Of a DNA stretch of 64,000 nucleotides, positions 9,611 to 18,689 are shown piece after piece (the first letter of the stretch is position 1; every line of letters begins with the position of its first letter). The stretch is from an uncultured Opitutales bacterium (GTDB taxonomy: Bacteria > Verrucomicrobiota > Verrucomicrobiia > Opitutales > Intestinicryptomonadaceae): contig CALXLK010000008.1 in the NCBI GenBank assembly GCA_944389175.1, positions 1 to 64,000 of the forward strand, given 5' to 3'. The notes beneath the pieces are model-generated. The model was given only the letters and a program-made list of their open reading frames with translations. It was not told the DNA's origin and made no database searches. The translations under genes were made by a program, and so were the position numbers.

Positions 9611-10468
9611 TTAGGCGTGCAATGCTTCATCTGCCCGGTCGGTTATTTTTAGAAATTTCGAAGTGTATATTTGCTCCCACTTGCCTTCTCTAAAGCGCAC
9701 TGCGTTGTAGAGTGTGGCAAAATCAAAGCGCGGGGCGGCCGCGCCCTGTCCGCCGACAAGTTCCGCTCCGCGGCGGACGCTGTCCGACATCCATGCCGGC
9801 AGGCGCAAATGGTAGTCGTTTCGTTCAACCTCTTTTGTATGCAGCGAAAGAGCCTTCATTTGAGCGGCAATGTATCTTGGCGATGCTTCAACCATTAAAT
9901 TGCCCTCTTTTAATCCTCCCCAATATTCGGTTTGAAATACAACTCCCCCGTACCGGGCGCGCTCGGCGGCATCGGCAACCAGGCGCGCCGTCCCTATGTG
10001 CGTGGCATTCCAGTCGTTAAAATTCGGCGCGAATATGGCATCGGGATTTTCCCGTTTAATCAGGCGGGATAGTTCCTCGACGTATTCATTCCACCTCGAT
10101 CCGGCGTTTTCCCTATTTGGCAGCCTCACATTTTCAAACCCGCATATTTTTAGATCCCAGTTAAGGTACTTGCACGCCGACTGCAATTCGGCCTTGCGCT
10201 CCTGTTGCCTGGCCTTGTTTGAGCCGAGGGTGACGGCCACGTCGGTTATCTTCGCCCCGCATTCGGCCATCAGGCGCAGCGGCAAGAGCCCTATTATACA
10301 TTCGTCGTCGGGGTGGGGGGCAAAAACAAGTACATTCAGCGGCGACGTCTTTTGCGTCTGTGGGCACTTTAACATTTCAAACACCCCGGGTTGGTCTCCA
10401 GGGGCTATTTGTGAACCCTCGGCAAACGTTTCGGCGATTCTCTCGACGTAGTCCAAATAATTTTTCAT
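9611..10468 (-). CDS. PIG-L/LmbE family deacetylase
   Basis: 285 residues. The zinc-binding signature APHPDDECIIG (residues 50-60) defines the PIG-L/LmbE family of N-acetyl-sugar deacetylases. A second metal or active-site histidine probably sits in NATHIGTAR near residue 155. The family removes acetyl groups from GlcNAc-containing substrates. Lying next to nagB on the same strand, it could release free amino groups before deamination. In many Bacteroidetes NagB and a PIG-L domain form one fused protein, which supports the functional link. The substrate is inferred. There is no signal peptide, so it should act in the cytoplasm. Confidence 0.85.
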   Translation of the reverse strand: MKNYLDYVERIAETFAEGSQIAPGDQPGVFEMLKCPQTQKTSPLNVLVFAPHPDDECIIGLLPLRLMAECGAKITDVAVTLGSNKARQQERKAELQSACKYLNWDLKICGFENVRLPNRENAGSRWNEYVEELSRLIKRENPDAIFAPNFNDWNATHIGTARLVADAAERARYGGVVFQTEYWGGLKEGNLMVEASPRYIAAQMKALSLHTKEVERNDYHLRLPAWMSDSVRRGAELVGGQGAAAPRFDFATLYNAVRFREGKWEQIYTSKFLKITDRADEALHA

Positions 10469-10825
10469 CTCTTAACCTTATACTATGAAAATGCACTTCA
10501 GCGCCGAATTGTAAAATGCAATCCCAAATGATCGCGCATTTGCCCCATTCTTGTTGCCGGTGCTTTTGTCCTAAATGTTTCGCGCAGTATTTGGCAATCC
10601 AACCTGCACCATTATCCCTGTACGCTTGCATACTTTGCGCAAGATGTCGAGACAAAACCGGACTATATCGTCCTTATTCAACGCGCGCACCGAGAGTTTT
10701 AACGCGATAAATGCAACTCTTATTTCCCCTCATCTATTCGCTTTCGGCCCACAGCGCGGCTTGCTCGAGCCTATGCGACATGGGCGCTTTTGCGCCCACA
10801 CATGCTAAAAATCAACCAAGCAACG
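10469..10825. other. Gene-free interval
   Basis: 357 bp between two minus-strand genes. Short frames are present on both strands, but none has a ribosome site or recognisable product. No tRNA or clear terminator was seen. Confidence 0.5.
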
Positions 10826-12421
10826 CTAAAAAACAAGCAGATTGCTTATCGTTTCGGATTTTAGGCTTTCATCAATGCCCGATACTTCAATATCGAGGGC
10901 TATTGACACGCGCTTCTTCGCATCCAGGCTCGATGCTTTTTTTGCAAGATTTCTTAGATTCTCGGCCTCGTCTTTATTGCCGCTTTCGGCTCCTTTTAGA
11001 GATATTTTTACCTCCAGCGTAAACGCGTTTGAAAGAGATTGCCGGGCGATAAAGTCCTTTGCGGCATCATACTGGGCAAGCTTTGTGTAGTTGTCTATTA
11101 TTAAGGATGCTCCCTTTGATTTTTCGTCGAATTTTTCGTCGGCTTTTTTCGTGAGCAGCATGGCTATGTTTCGGTTTTGGGGAAGCGTCATTTTAGCGAG
11201 ATTGGCAAGCAAGTCGGATCCGTTCCTCGCGTCTATTGGTACGTCCGCATACCCGACGAATTCATCGAGGCACTCCAAGCTCGATACGTCGAGCTTAGAC
11301 ACTGCCGATATGAAATTTTTTGAGTCTTTGCCCTCGTACGCCGCCGCTGCCACTTTGCATAGGGCCCTGTTTCTTTTTGCCTTGTCCTTTATTTGCGAGC
11401 AAATGCCTATGGCTGCCGTGCGGTTGCCTTTTTTTGCCATGTTGCAAACGAGTTCGAAGGTAAGGGCGTCGCGCTTGCCCACATCGGCTATCTTTGATAT
11501 CACCGAAAGGGTTGCCGGGTATTTGTCGGTGCTGCCCAATGTGGCCGCGAGCGCGGGGAATACCTCGTCGAGGGCTCCTTGCCCCTTTATTTTTGCTATG
11601 GTATCCAGCGCGAGCGCATTGTCGCCTATGTTTGCCGCGGCGGCCGCGAGCATAGAATACGACTTTTCCCTAAGAGATACTATGCTTATCGTCGAGGCTC
11701 TCTTTATGGCGGATTCCAAAATCTTTGCAAATTCTCCCGAGTGCGCCGCGTCTATTTCTTCGGAAATTTTTAACAACTGTTGCGCCTTGTCGAGGTCCGT
11801 AAAGCGCGAGGCCTTTAGCGCATCCTTTAGCATTTCTTTGTAGGCCGATTGCGAATGCGCCGTTTTTTTTGACTTTGATTCCGACACTTTTTGCGCCTGG
11901 GGGACACCGGGCGCCTTGGGGACCGAATCTGTCACCACGGGCAGGCTCTTCAATATGCCATTTTTTACTTCCGCGCTAATGTCTGGGGTCTTCAATAGAC
12001 TTTCGGCAAAAGCCTTCAGCGCTTCGTCGGGATTTTTCGAGAGCGAGGCCACCAGGAACGTCCGCCTGAGAGGCTCCATTTGTTTTCCCTGTGCCGCTTT
12101 TAACGCGGGGATTACCTTCGCGTCCACTTCTTCCACCCTAAACGGGCCCAACGATATCGACCTGTCGGAAACCAATTTTAAGGCTATGTCGCTTTCAGGG
12201 TATTTCTGGGGTATGGAGTTAAGAAGATTGCTTACGTCGGTGAACCCCGAAAGGGCCTTGTCGATGTCGAATTTGAGCAGATCGTCCTTGGCTTGGAGCG
12301 CCATTAGGGCGGCTTTAACGTATTCGGCATTGGCCGATTTATCGGGTGAGTCGGAGGCTTTTGTGCACGAAACAAATACTGCGGCAAAGCCCGCGATGGC
12401 GGCAAGTAGTGTCTTTTTCAT
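10826..12421 (-). CDS. Hypothetical alpha-helical lipoprotein
   Basis: 531 residues, not recognised. The start was set at MKKTLLAAIAGF because it opens a typical lipoprotein signal: a short basic N-terminus, a hydrophobic core, then FVSC with Cys19 as the probable lipidation site. The -3 residue is Phe, slightly off consensus. The rest is rich in Ala, Lys, Leu and Ser, with many predicted amphipathic helices, and recalls TPR or HEAT-like helical repeats. No repeat unit could be fixed by eye. It lies 19 bp after yugP at the end of a thyA-folA-yugP run, so it is probably cotranscribed. A role at the cell envelope is inferred from the signal only. Confidence 0.75.
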   Translation of the reverse strand: MKKTLLAAIAGFAAVFVSCTKASDSPDKSANAEYVKAALMALQAKDDLLKFDIDKALSGFTDVSNLLNSIPQKYPESDIALKLVSDRSISLGPFRVEEVDAKVIPALKAAQGKQMEPLRRTFLVASLSKNPDEALKAFAESLLKTPDISAEVKNGILKSLPVVTDSVPKAPGVPQAQKVSESKSKKTAHSQSAYKEMLKDALKASRFTDLDKAQQLLKISEEIDAAHSGEFAKILESAIKRASTISIVSLREKSYSMLAAAAANIGDNALALDTIAKIKGQGALDEVFPALAATLGSTDKYPATLSVISKIADVGKRDALTFELVCNMAKKGNRTAAIGICSQIKDKAKRNRALCKVAAAAYEGKDSKNFISAVSKLDVSSLECLDEFVGYADVPIDARNGSDLLANLAKMTLPQNRNIAMLLTKKADEKFDEKSKGASLIIDNYTKLAQYDAAKDFIARQSLSNAFTLEVKISLKGAESGNKDEAENLRNLAKKASSLDAKKRVSIALDIEVSGIDESLKSETISNLLVF

Positions 12422-12440
12422 ATCTTTAATCGGCGTTGTT

Positions 12441-13115
12441 TTAGCGTCTGTCGTTGTTTGCCATTGCAAGAAGGTACAGCAGCCACCCAAGCGACGATAC
12501 AAACGCTGCGACGTACGTAAACGCGGCGGCTCCCAGCATTTCCGATACGCCTTTCTCTTCCGAGGGCTCTATTATGCCCAGCCCGGCCAAATATTTTTTT
12601 GCCCTTCGCGAGGCGTCGAATTCCACCGGGAGCGTCACCAGTTGAAATACCGTAAGCACCAGATATATCGCTATTGCCACATATATCGTGGTTATGCTGT
12701 GAAAGAGGAAGAAGCCTCCGAGCATCACAAACGGAAGAAGCTGGCTGGCAAAGTTTGTTATCGGCACAAGCCCCATGCGCAAGTTTAGCGGGGCATACTG
12801 CTGCTTGTGTTGCACCGCGTGCCCGGCCTCGTGCGCGGCTACCCCTATGGCCGCAAGGCTCGTGCCCCTATAGTTTTCGACGCTTAGGGCGAGCTCCTTG
12901 GTCGAGGGATTGTAGTGGTCTGTCAGCCGGCCCGGGATTTGTATAATCCTGACATCGTTTATGCCCGCGGCTCTGAGCACGGCTTCGGCGGCGTCGCGCC
13001 CAGTCAGCCCGTTGCGGCTGGCTTTTTCCGAGTAGGTTTGATACGCCGAGGACACCCTCATCTGCGCGTACATGCCCACAATTAAAGGAACTATTATAAG
13101 TACTAGAAACTCCAT
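12441..13115 (-). CDS. YugP-type neutral zinc metallopeptidase
   Basis: 224 residues. A membrane helix at the N-terminus is followed by a soluble part with HEAGH (residues 95-99), the zinc-binding HExxH motif, and two or three further membrane segments (about residues 120-160 and 200-218). This layout matches the Zn_peptidase_2/YugP family, whose substrates are poorly known. The gene starts 3 bp after folA, which indicates an operon. A housekeeping role in membrane protein turnover is a guess. Confidence 0.88.
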   Translation of the reverse strand: MEFLVLIIVPLIVGMYAQMRVSSAYQTYSEKASRNGLTGRDAAEAVLRAAGINDVRIIQIPGRLTDHYNPSTKELALSVENYRGTSLAAIGVAAHEAGHAVQHKQQYAPLNLRMGLVPITNFASQLLPFVMLGGFFLFHSITTIYVAIAIYLVLTVFQLVTLPVEFDASRRAKKYLAGLGIIEPSEEKGVSEMLGAAAFTYVAAFVSSLGWLLYLLAMANNDRR

Positions 13116-13118
13116 AGA

Positions 13119-13613
13119 CTATTTCGACACTCCCAAGCCGCTTTTGTTCCTCGATACGTATTTTACCACGTTGAATAACTTTCGGCGTTTTAGGGTCTTT
13201 GTTTTTTTGAATAGATGGTTTATTTTTGGGAAAAAAACATCGCCGCGCGGCGAGAATTTCACCCGGGTAAGGATCAGTTCATCGCAGATGGGCAGGGCCG
13301 CGCGGTATAGCGCCGCGCCGCCGCAAATCCATAATGTGCGGTCGTCGCCTTTGTAGGCCTTCAGGCATTTCTCCAGGCTGCAGAAGGCCCTTGCATTGAC
13401 TATTCCCGACGGGTTCGACGTTATTACGGCATTTTCCCTTCCCGGCAACGGCTTCTCCCCGAGGCTTTGCCACGTCTTGCGCCCCATGACGACCACATGG
13501 CCAGTCGTCGTTTTCTTAAAGTGCTTAAAGTCCTCGGATATGTGCCACGGTATGTTTAGCCCGTTCCCGATTACCCCGTTTAGCGCTACGGCTGCTATGG
13601 CCTTTATTTTCAT
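13119..13613 (-). CDS. folA: Dihydrofolate reductase
   Basis: 164 residues, a normal length. It reduces dihydrofolate to tetrahydrofolate with NADPH. Motifs seen are AVALNGVIGNGLNIPWHISEDFK (substrate-side loop, with Trp and an acidic residue in place for catalysis), VVMGRKTWQSL (NADPH binding) and GGAALYRAAL. It lies 7 bp after thyA, the enzyme that produces its substrate dihydrofolate, so the pair recycles folate during dTMP synthesis. Confidence 0.94.
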   Translation of the reverse strand: MKIKAIAAVALNGVIGNGLNIPWHISEDFKHFKKTTTGHVVVMGRKTWQSLGEKPLPGRENAVITSNPSGIVNARAFCSLEKCLKAYKGDDRTLWICGGAALYRAALPICDELILTRVKFSPRGDVFFPKINHLFKKTKTLKRRKLFNVVKYVSRNKSGLGVSK

Positions 13614-13620
13614 GTCTTCC

Positions 13621-14418
13621 TTAAACGGCTATGGGCGCCTTAATTGCGGGATATGGGTCGTATCCGTCTATCTTGAAATCCTCGAATACGAAATCTTCGA
13701 GATTTTTGCGGTCGGGGTTTAATACGAGCTTGGGCAGGGGTCTGGGGTGCCTTGAAAGCTGGAGGTCGACTTGCTCGAGATGGTTTAGGTATATGTGCAA
13801 GTCGCCAAAGGTGTGGATAAACTCTCCCGGCTTGTATCCGCACACTTGAGCGACCATCATAGTGAGCATGGCGTAGGAGGCTATGTTGAAGGGAACGCCC
13901 AGGAACAAGTCGGCGCTGCGCTGGTATAGCTGGCAGCTAAGCTCGCCGTCGGCCGATACGTAGAATTGAAACATGGCGTGGCAGGGCGGCAGCGCCATCT
14001 TGTCGAGCTCTCCGGGATTCCACGCGCATACTATGTGCCTGCGCCCAAACGGATCTTTCCTGAGGCCTTCAACGATGTTTTTTATCTGATTTACGCTTCG
14101 GCCGTCGCTCGTGCGCCAGTCGGTCCACTGCGCCCCGTATATGCGCCCCAGATCCCCGTTTTCGTCGGCCCATTCGTCCCATATTGTGACTTTGTTATCG
14201 TGCAGATACTTTACGTTTGTATCCCCCTTTATAAACCACAGAAGCTCGTGTATTATCGAGCGGGTGTGGAGCTTTTTCGTAGTCAACAGCGGAAAAGAAT
14301 CTCTAAGGTCGAAGCGCGCCTGCGCTCCGAATACGCCAAGCGTTCCCACTCCGGTGCGGTCCGAGCGCTTCTTGCCCTTTTGCAAAACCAGCCTCAACAG
14401 ATCAAGATATTCTTTCAT
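13621..14418 (-). CDS. thyA: Thymidylate synthase ThyA
   Basis: 265 residues from the start MKEYLDLL, which matches E. coli ThyA (264 residues). A 44-codon upstream extension of the frame has no family similarity and was discarded. It methylates dUMP to dTMP using methylene-tetrahydrofolate. The active-site Cys is in [12 protein letters not shown]. Other landmarks are [44 protein letters not shown] and the C-terminal IKAPIAV, which closes over the active site. It heads a minus-strand operon thyA-folA-yugP-lipoprotein and is divergent from the mutarotase gene. Confidence 0.96.
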   Translation of the reverse strand: MKEYLDLLRLVLQKGKKRSDRTGVGTLGVFGAQARFDLRDSFPLLTTKKLHTRSIIHELLWFIKGDTNVKYLHDNKVTIWDEWADENGDLGRIYGAQWTDWRTSDGRSVNQIKNIVEGLRKDPFGRRHIVCAWNPGELDKMALPPCHAMFQFYVSADGELSCQLYQRSADLFLGVPFNIASYAMLTMMVAQVCGYKPGEFIHTFGDLHIYLNHLEQVDLQLSRHPRPLPKLVLNPDRKNLEDFVFEDFKIDGYDPYPAIKAPIAV

Positions 14419-14539
14419 TTGATCCGATGATGCCGAACTTTGCCGTAAATGCAACACTTTACTGTTTCCTTTGAAAATAGTTTCTCGAATCGAGAAAAAA
14501 AACTTAAAAACAGTTGAAAAAGAACGGGGGTTTGCTTGA

Positions 14540-15457
14540 ATGTCGGGCATGGAATCAATCGAAGTCGGCAGCGTGAAACTTTACACTATTACAGTTGGGG
14601 CGTCTACGTACATAGTATGTTCGCGGGGGGCGCGCCTGCTCAACTGGTTTTTGTCGATGGCCGACGGCTCGAGCCGCGACGTCATATACATGCCGCCCAA
14701 TATCGACGTGGCCTCGGCCGACATGGCCTCCTTGCATTGCGGAATGCCCGTGCTCTTTCCCTTTGCCGGCGCCTCGTTTGTCGACGGCAAAGAAGGCTTT
14801 TGGAAAACGCCCGAGGGGAAAGTGTTGCCCATTAGAAAACACGGCTACGCCATGGGCGCCGATTTTCAGATTGAAGAGGTAAGCCCATCTTCGCTTAAAG
14901 CCGTCTATATCCCGACTCCCGAGGCCCGGGCGGCGTATCCGTATTCTTACGAATTTAGCATCGTTTACAGATTTAGCGAACTATTTTTCTCTTGCGAGCT
15001 CACCCTGAAAAACAACGACAAGACGCCTATACCGTGGGGCGCCGGGCTTCATCCGTACTTTAACCTGCCTTGGCGCGGCCTCAGCCGGCGCGACTACCGC
15101 TTGGTCTGCGACGCAAAAAAAGCCTACCACATAAAAAGCGACGGTTCGCTCGTCCCTGCGGATCTGCATAAAAACTCTTTCGGCGACGACGACATGCAAA
15201 ACAGAATCCTGACCAAGTTTTCCTCAAGCTTGGTCAAGTTCGGCCCGAAAAACGGAGAGGAAGACGTGACCGTCAAGATAGGCTTCGGCGACTCTTCAAA
15301 CATCGCCGCCACGTTCGTTACGTGGTCGGAAAGCCCAGAAGCGCCGTATTATTGCGTCGAGCCGTGGATGAACATGCCAAATTGCGCGTCTAAGCCCGTC
15401 CATTTTGTCGATCCGGGAAAGATCGGGTCTTTTATTGTGGAAATTTCGCTATTGTAA
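14540..15457 (+). CDS. Aldose 1-epimerase (galactose mutarotase-like)
   Basis: 305 residues of the beta-sandwich mutarotase fold. It interconverts alpha and beta anomers of hexoses. The catalytic pair is visible: His in [12 protein letters not shown] and Glu in [12 protein letters not shown]. An upstream GGGGG can serve as ribosome site for the ATG. The EPW-x-MPN form resembles both aldose 1-epimerases and hexose-6-phosphate mutarotases (YeaD), so whether the sugar is free or phosphorylated is uncertain. It is transcribed divergently from thyA and converges on glgC through a shared terminator. Confidence 0.85.
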   Translation: MSGMESIEVGSVKLYTITVGASTYIVCSRGARLLNWFLSMADGSSRDVIYMPPNIDVASADMASLHCGMPVLFPFAGASFVDGKEGFWKTPEGKVLPIRKHGYAMGADFQIEEVSPSSLKAVYIPTPEARAAYPYSYEFSIVYRFSELFFSCELTLKNNDKTPIPWGAGLHPYFNLPWRGLSRRDYRLVCDAKKAYHIKSDGSLVPADLHKNSFGDDDMQNRILTKFSSSLVKFGPKNGEEDVTVKIGFGDSSNIAATFVTWSESPEAPYYCVEPWMNMPNCASKPVHFVDPGKIGSFIVEISLL

Positions 15458-15653
15458 GGCGCCAGGCTCTTTCGCGCTATCTCTAAATCTTAAATACGCC
15501 GCAGCGGCATCGCTATTCGGCGCGCCCGAGTAAGATAAAATTACCCCGCAGACCGGTAGGCAGTGCCTTTGCGCCGCAGCGGCGCACTTCCTATCCACGC
15601 GGTTTCACGGCGCGCATTCGCGTCGCTGCGCCCCTTTTCATTGGGGCTATTGC

Positions 15654-15688
15654 AAAAAAAAACGCCCGAAAGAACGGGCGTTTTTTTT
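15654..15688. terminator. Bidirectional terminator between mutarotase and glgC
   Basis: An 8-bp stem AACGCCCG/CGGGCGTT with an AAAGAA loop is flanked by A7 on the left and T8 on the right, so it works for both converging genes. A separate 7-bp hairpin at 15570-15586 (TGCGCCG/CGGCGCA) lacks a T run. Confidence 0.9.
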
Positions 15689-15702
15689 GCGCGCAGGCGC
15701 TT

Positions 15703-16965
15703 TTATACGACGGTGTTTGGGGGGATGTTTGCGTCCTTCGTTACGATGAGGACATTGTCGCGCACGTAAAGGCCTTCGACGGCGTCCCACCTGTCGGGTT
15801 TGCCGTCGGGCGATAGAACGCAGTTGTCTCCGATGTAGGCGTTTTTATCGACAATTGCATTTCTTATCCTGCAATTTTTCCCAACGCCTATTTTCGTTCC
15901 GTTTTCGTGTCCAAACGGGTATTCGTCGGCGCCCATCATTATTACATTTTCAAGGTTGGAGCCCTGTCCTATGATGGAGCGGACGCCTATGACGCACCTC
16001 TTTAGCACGGCATCCTCTATTATGACGCCGTCTGATATGTTGCAATGGTCCACCGAGCAGTGGCATATCTTTGCGCCCGGGAGAAAGCGGCTGTGCGTGT
16101 AGACGCTCATGTTTGGCTTGTAGAAGTCAAACGGCGGAACTTCGTCGGTTGTCGCCAGGTTGGCCTCGAAGAATGCGCCTACGGTGCCAATGTCTTCCCA
16201 GTAGCCGTCGAATATGAAAGCGCAGAGCTTCTTGCGGTTTAAGAATCCCGGTATGACCTCCTTGCCGAAGTCCATTTCATTGCCAGACATGGCCTCTTCG
16301 AGTATCCTCTGCGAGAATACGTATATGCCCATCGAGGCCAGGCAGTACTCATCGTTCGGGTTCTTTAGCCCGCTTTTGAGCTTGTCGCCGATTAGAAGCG
16401 AATCTATTACCGCGGGATCTTTCGGCTTTTCGACAAATTCGGTTATGTTGAGGTTTTCGTCCACCCTCATTATTCCGAGGCTGGGCGCCTCCCTCTTTGG
16501 CATGGGCTTGGCCGCTATTGTTATGTCGGCGCCGCTTTTTTTATGGGCCTCTATCAATGTGCGAAAATCCATCTGGTAGAGTTGGTCGCCGGAGAGTATC
16601 AAAAAGTAGGAGTCTTTGCCGTGGCGCCTGAAATGGTGCATGTTCTTGCGGACGGCATCGGCCGTGCCCTGGTACCAGTCGCCGCCGGAGTCGGTCTGCT
16701 CGGCCGCGAGTATGTCGACAAAACCGCGGCTAAAATTGTCGAACTTATACGTCTGCTGAATGTGCTTGTGCAATGAGGCGGTGTTGAATTGCGATAAAAG
16801 GTATATTTCGTCGCACCCGGAATTTATGCAGTTGCTAATCGGAATGTCGACTAGCCTGTATTTGCCTGCAAGCGGCACTGCGGGTTTGCACCTGTACTTT
16901 GTAAGCGGATACAATCTCGTACCGCGGCCTCCGCCCATTATTATGCTTATTACGTTCTTTAGCAT
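15703..16965 (-). CDS. glgC: Glucose-1-phosphate adenylyltransferase
   Basis: 420 residues. It makes ADP-glucose from glucose-1-phosphate and ATP, the committed step to bacterial glycogen. The nucleotide-binding N-terminus reads MGGGRGTRLYPLTKYRCKPA, followed by GKYRLVDIPISNCINSG, QGTADAVRKN and FVEKPKDP. The C-terminal third is a left-handed beta-helix. The CKPAVPLAGKYRLVDIPISN and NTASLHKHI blocks look more like plant and cyanobacterial AGPases than like E. coli GlgC. An AAGGAAG ribosome site precedes the ATG. Other glg genes are not in the window. Allosteric effectors cannot be read, though plant-type enzymes respond to 3-phosphoglycerate and phosphate. Confidence 0.93.
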   Translation of the reverse strand: MLKNVISIIMGGGRGTRLYPLTKYRCKPAVPLAGKYRLVDIPISNCINSGCDEIYLLSQFNTASLHKHIQQTYKFDNFSRGFVDILAAEQTDSGGDWYQGTADAVRKNMHHFRRHGKDSYFLILSGDQLYQMDFRTLIEAHKKSGADITIAAKPMPKREAPSLGIMRVDENLNITEFVEKPKDPAVIDSLLIGDKLKSGLKNPNDEYCLASMGIYVFSQRILEEAMSGNEMDFGKEVIPGFLNRKKLCAFIFDGYWEDIGTVGAFFEANLATTDEVPPFDFYKPNMSVYTHSRFLPGAKICHCSVDHCNISDGVIIEDAVLKRCVIGVRSIIGQGSNLENVIMMGADEYPFGHENGTKIGVGKNCRIRNAIVDKNAYIGDNCVLSPDGKPDRWDAVEGLYVRDNVLIVTKDANIPPNTVV

Positions 16966-17459
16966 TGTCTTCCTTTTATTTCGGCGCCTATTATGCGCCT
17001 ATTTCCATTCTTCATTATTGGTAAAAAATCAAAATAATCCAGCTTTATTTTTAATACGGTCGGGCTTTTTTCGCGTCTGCCGCCCTCGTCCGTTGCGGCA
17101 ACTTTAGAACTGCCTTTCCCCCCCCTTTGACGGGAGCTTTTGCAGGCTGCGCCGAAACCTTGACAAGGCTTTTTAACGGCGTTGTCCATTTTCGCGCCGA
17201 TTGTAATCGCCATTTGTTAGCAGAGCATTAGCCGCAAGATAAAAAGTTGTAAAAAAACGGCGGCCTCCGAACGTCTTGCAGTTTCCCCATTGCGCAAGGT
17301 ACCTTTATATGGCCTTTGCCCCCACACATTGTGCGCGTTTCGTCGCGGGCGTTTATACCCGCCCCCAAATATCGCCGCGCTTCCCAGGTAAAAATCATGG
17401 AAAAACAAATGCTTGCCTTTATTCTTGAGCGGTGGATAATGGGCGGCCGTATTGTTTTT
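16966..17459. other. Divergent intergenic region glgC/tyrS
   Basis: 494 bp that should hold both promoters. A C8 tract sits at 17118-17125. A minus-strand frame (16959-17213) abuts glgC but has no motif. No T-box, riboswitch or tRNA was recognised. Confidence 0.5.
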
Positions 17460-18644
17460 ATGAACCAGATAGATCTTTTTGCACAAAATTCCGAAGTGTT
17501 TATCGGAGCCGATGATTTGAAGGAAAAGCTCTCGCGCGGCCAAAAGCTCAGGGTTAAGCTGGGCGTCGACCCCACAAGGCCCGACCTCACCTTCGGACAC
17601 ATGGTGGTTTTTAACAAGCTTCGCCAATTCCAGGACTTGGGGCACCAGGCGGTGCTTATCATAGGCGACTATACCGCCTGCATAGGAGACCCTAGCGGGC
17701 GCAGTAAACTCCGCCCGGTTCTCACCAGGGAGCAGGTCCTTCAAAACTCCGAGACATACCTCGACCAGGCCTTCAAGATATTGGACAAGTCAAAGACCGA
17801 GGTCCGCTTCAACAGCGAGTGGTTTTCGAAGATGTCCTTTGGCGACACCCTCGATCTGGCGCGCAAGATGACTGTCTCAAGAATGCTCGAGCGCGACGAT
17901 TTTGCCAAGCGCTACGCCGCAAAGACACCCATATCGATAGTCGAATTCCTCTATCCGCTCGTCCAGGGGTACGACTCCATAATGGTAAAAAGCGACGTCG
18001 AGCTCGGCGGAACGGACCAGCTTTTCAACAATCTGGTTGGCCGCGACCTTCAGAAAGACGCCGGTTTTGAATTCGGGCAGGCGGTCATTACCATGCCGTT
18101 GCTCGTCGGCCTCGACGGCGTGAAAAAAATGTCCAAAAGCTACGATAATTACATAGCCTTTAACGACAATCCCAAGGACATGTTCGGCAAGATAATGTCG
18201 GTAAGCGACGAGACAATGTGGAAGTACTACCAGTTCCTCATGCTCTATTCCCCCGAACAGATAGCGGCCCTAAAAAACGAGCACCCGATGGCCTGCAAAA
18301 AGGCACTCGCGCTGAAAATGGTGTCGCGCTTCTACGGCGACGATGTCGGCGCTTCGGAATTGGAAAATTTTGAAAAGGTTTTTTCAAAGAACGAAATTCC
18401 CGAGCAAATGCCCGAGTTTAACTGGAGCGAGCTTTCCCAGGCCGACGAGGACTCTATCGTCAACGTAATGGCAGCCACGAATCTTTTCCCGAGCAAGAAG
18501 GAGGTTCGCCGGATGATAGAGCAGGGCGCCGTTAAGATGGACTCCCAAAAGATAACCGACGTATTTGCGCGGATATCGCGCAAGCCCGGGCAAAGCGCCG
18601 TATTGCAGTCGGGCAAGCGCACATTCTTTAAAATCGTCTTTTAA
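17460..18644 (+). CDS. tyrS: Tyrosyl-tRNA synthetase
   Basis: 394 residues from MNQIDLFAQN. It charges tRNA-Tyr with tyrosine. The class I signatures are DPTRPDLTFGHM (HIGH-like, residues 38-48) and KKMSKS (near residue 221-226). GGTDQLFNNLVGRDLQK is the tRNA/ATP-binding core. An S4-like RNA-binding domain (FPSKKEVRRMIEQGAVKMD) ends the protein. It belongs to the longer TyrRS type with the DPTRPDLT block. The ribosome site is weak. An in-frame ATG 7 codons up is an alternative start. Confidence 0.93.
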   Translation: MNQIDLFAQNSEVFIGADDLKEKLSRGQKLRVKLGVDPTRPDLTFGHMVVFNKLRQFQDLGHQAVLIIGDYTACIGDPSGRSKLRPVLTREQVLQNSETYLDQAFKILDKSKTEVRFNSEWFSKMSFGDTLDLARKMTVSRMLERDDFAKRYAAKTPISIVEFLYPLVQGYDSIMVKSDVELGGTDQLFNNLVGRDLQKDAGFEFGQAVITMPLLVGLDGVKKMSKSYDNYIAFNDNPKDMFGKIMSVSDETMWKYYQFLMLYSPEQIAALKNEHPMACKKALALKMVSRFYGDDVGASELENFEKVFSKNEIPEQMPEFNWSELSQADEDSIVNVMAATNLFPSKKEVRRMIEQGAVKMDSQKITDVFARISRKPGQSAVLQSGKRTFFKIVF

Positions 18645-18689
18645 CGCGGTTTGTCGGCGCCCGATTATAAAAGCGGGCGCGATTTGTCT

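Noticed and set aside
13640-13849. Frames inside thyA on either strand
   Set aside because: They lie fully within a conserved gene and have no independent support.
16959-17213. 84-codon minus-strand frame abutting glgC, spanning a C8 tract
   Set aside because: It is Lys/Arg/Gly-rich without motif, and the frame depends on the homopolymer length. It overlaps the expected glgC promoter and ribosome site.
17217-17744. 175-codon frame antisense to the tyrS start
   Set aside because: It is a shadow frame. The tyrS sense motifs explain the conservation.
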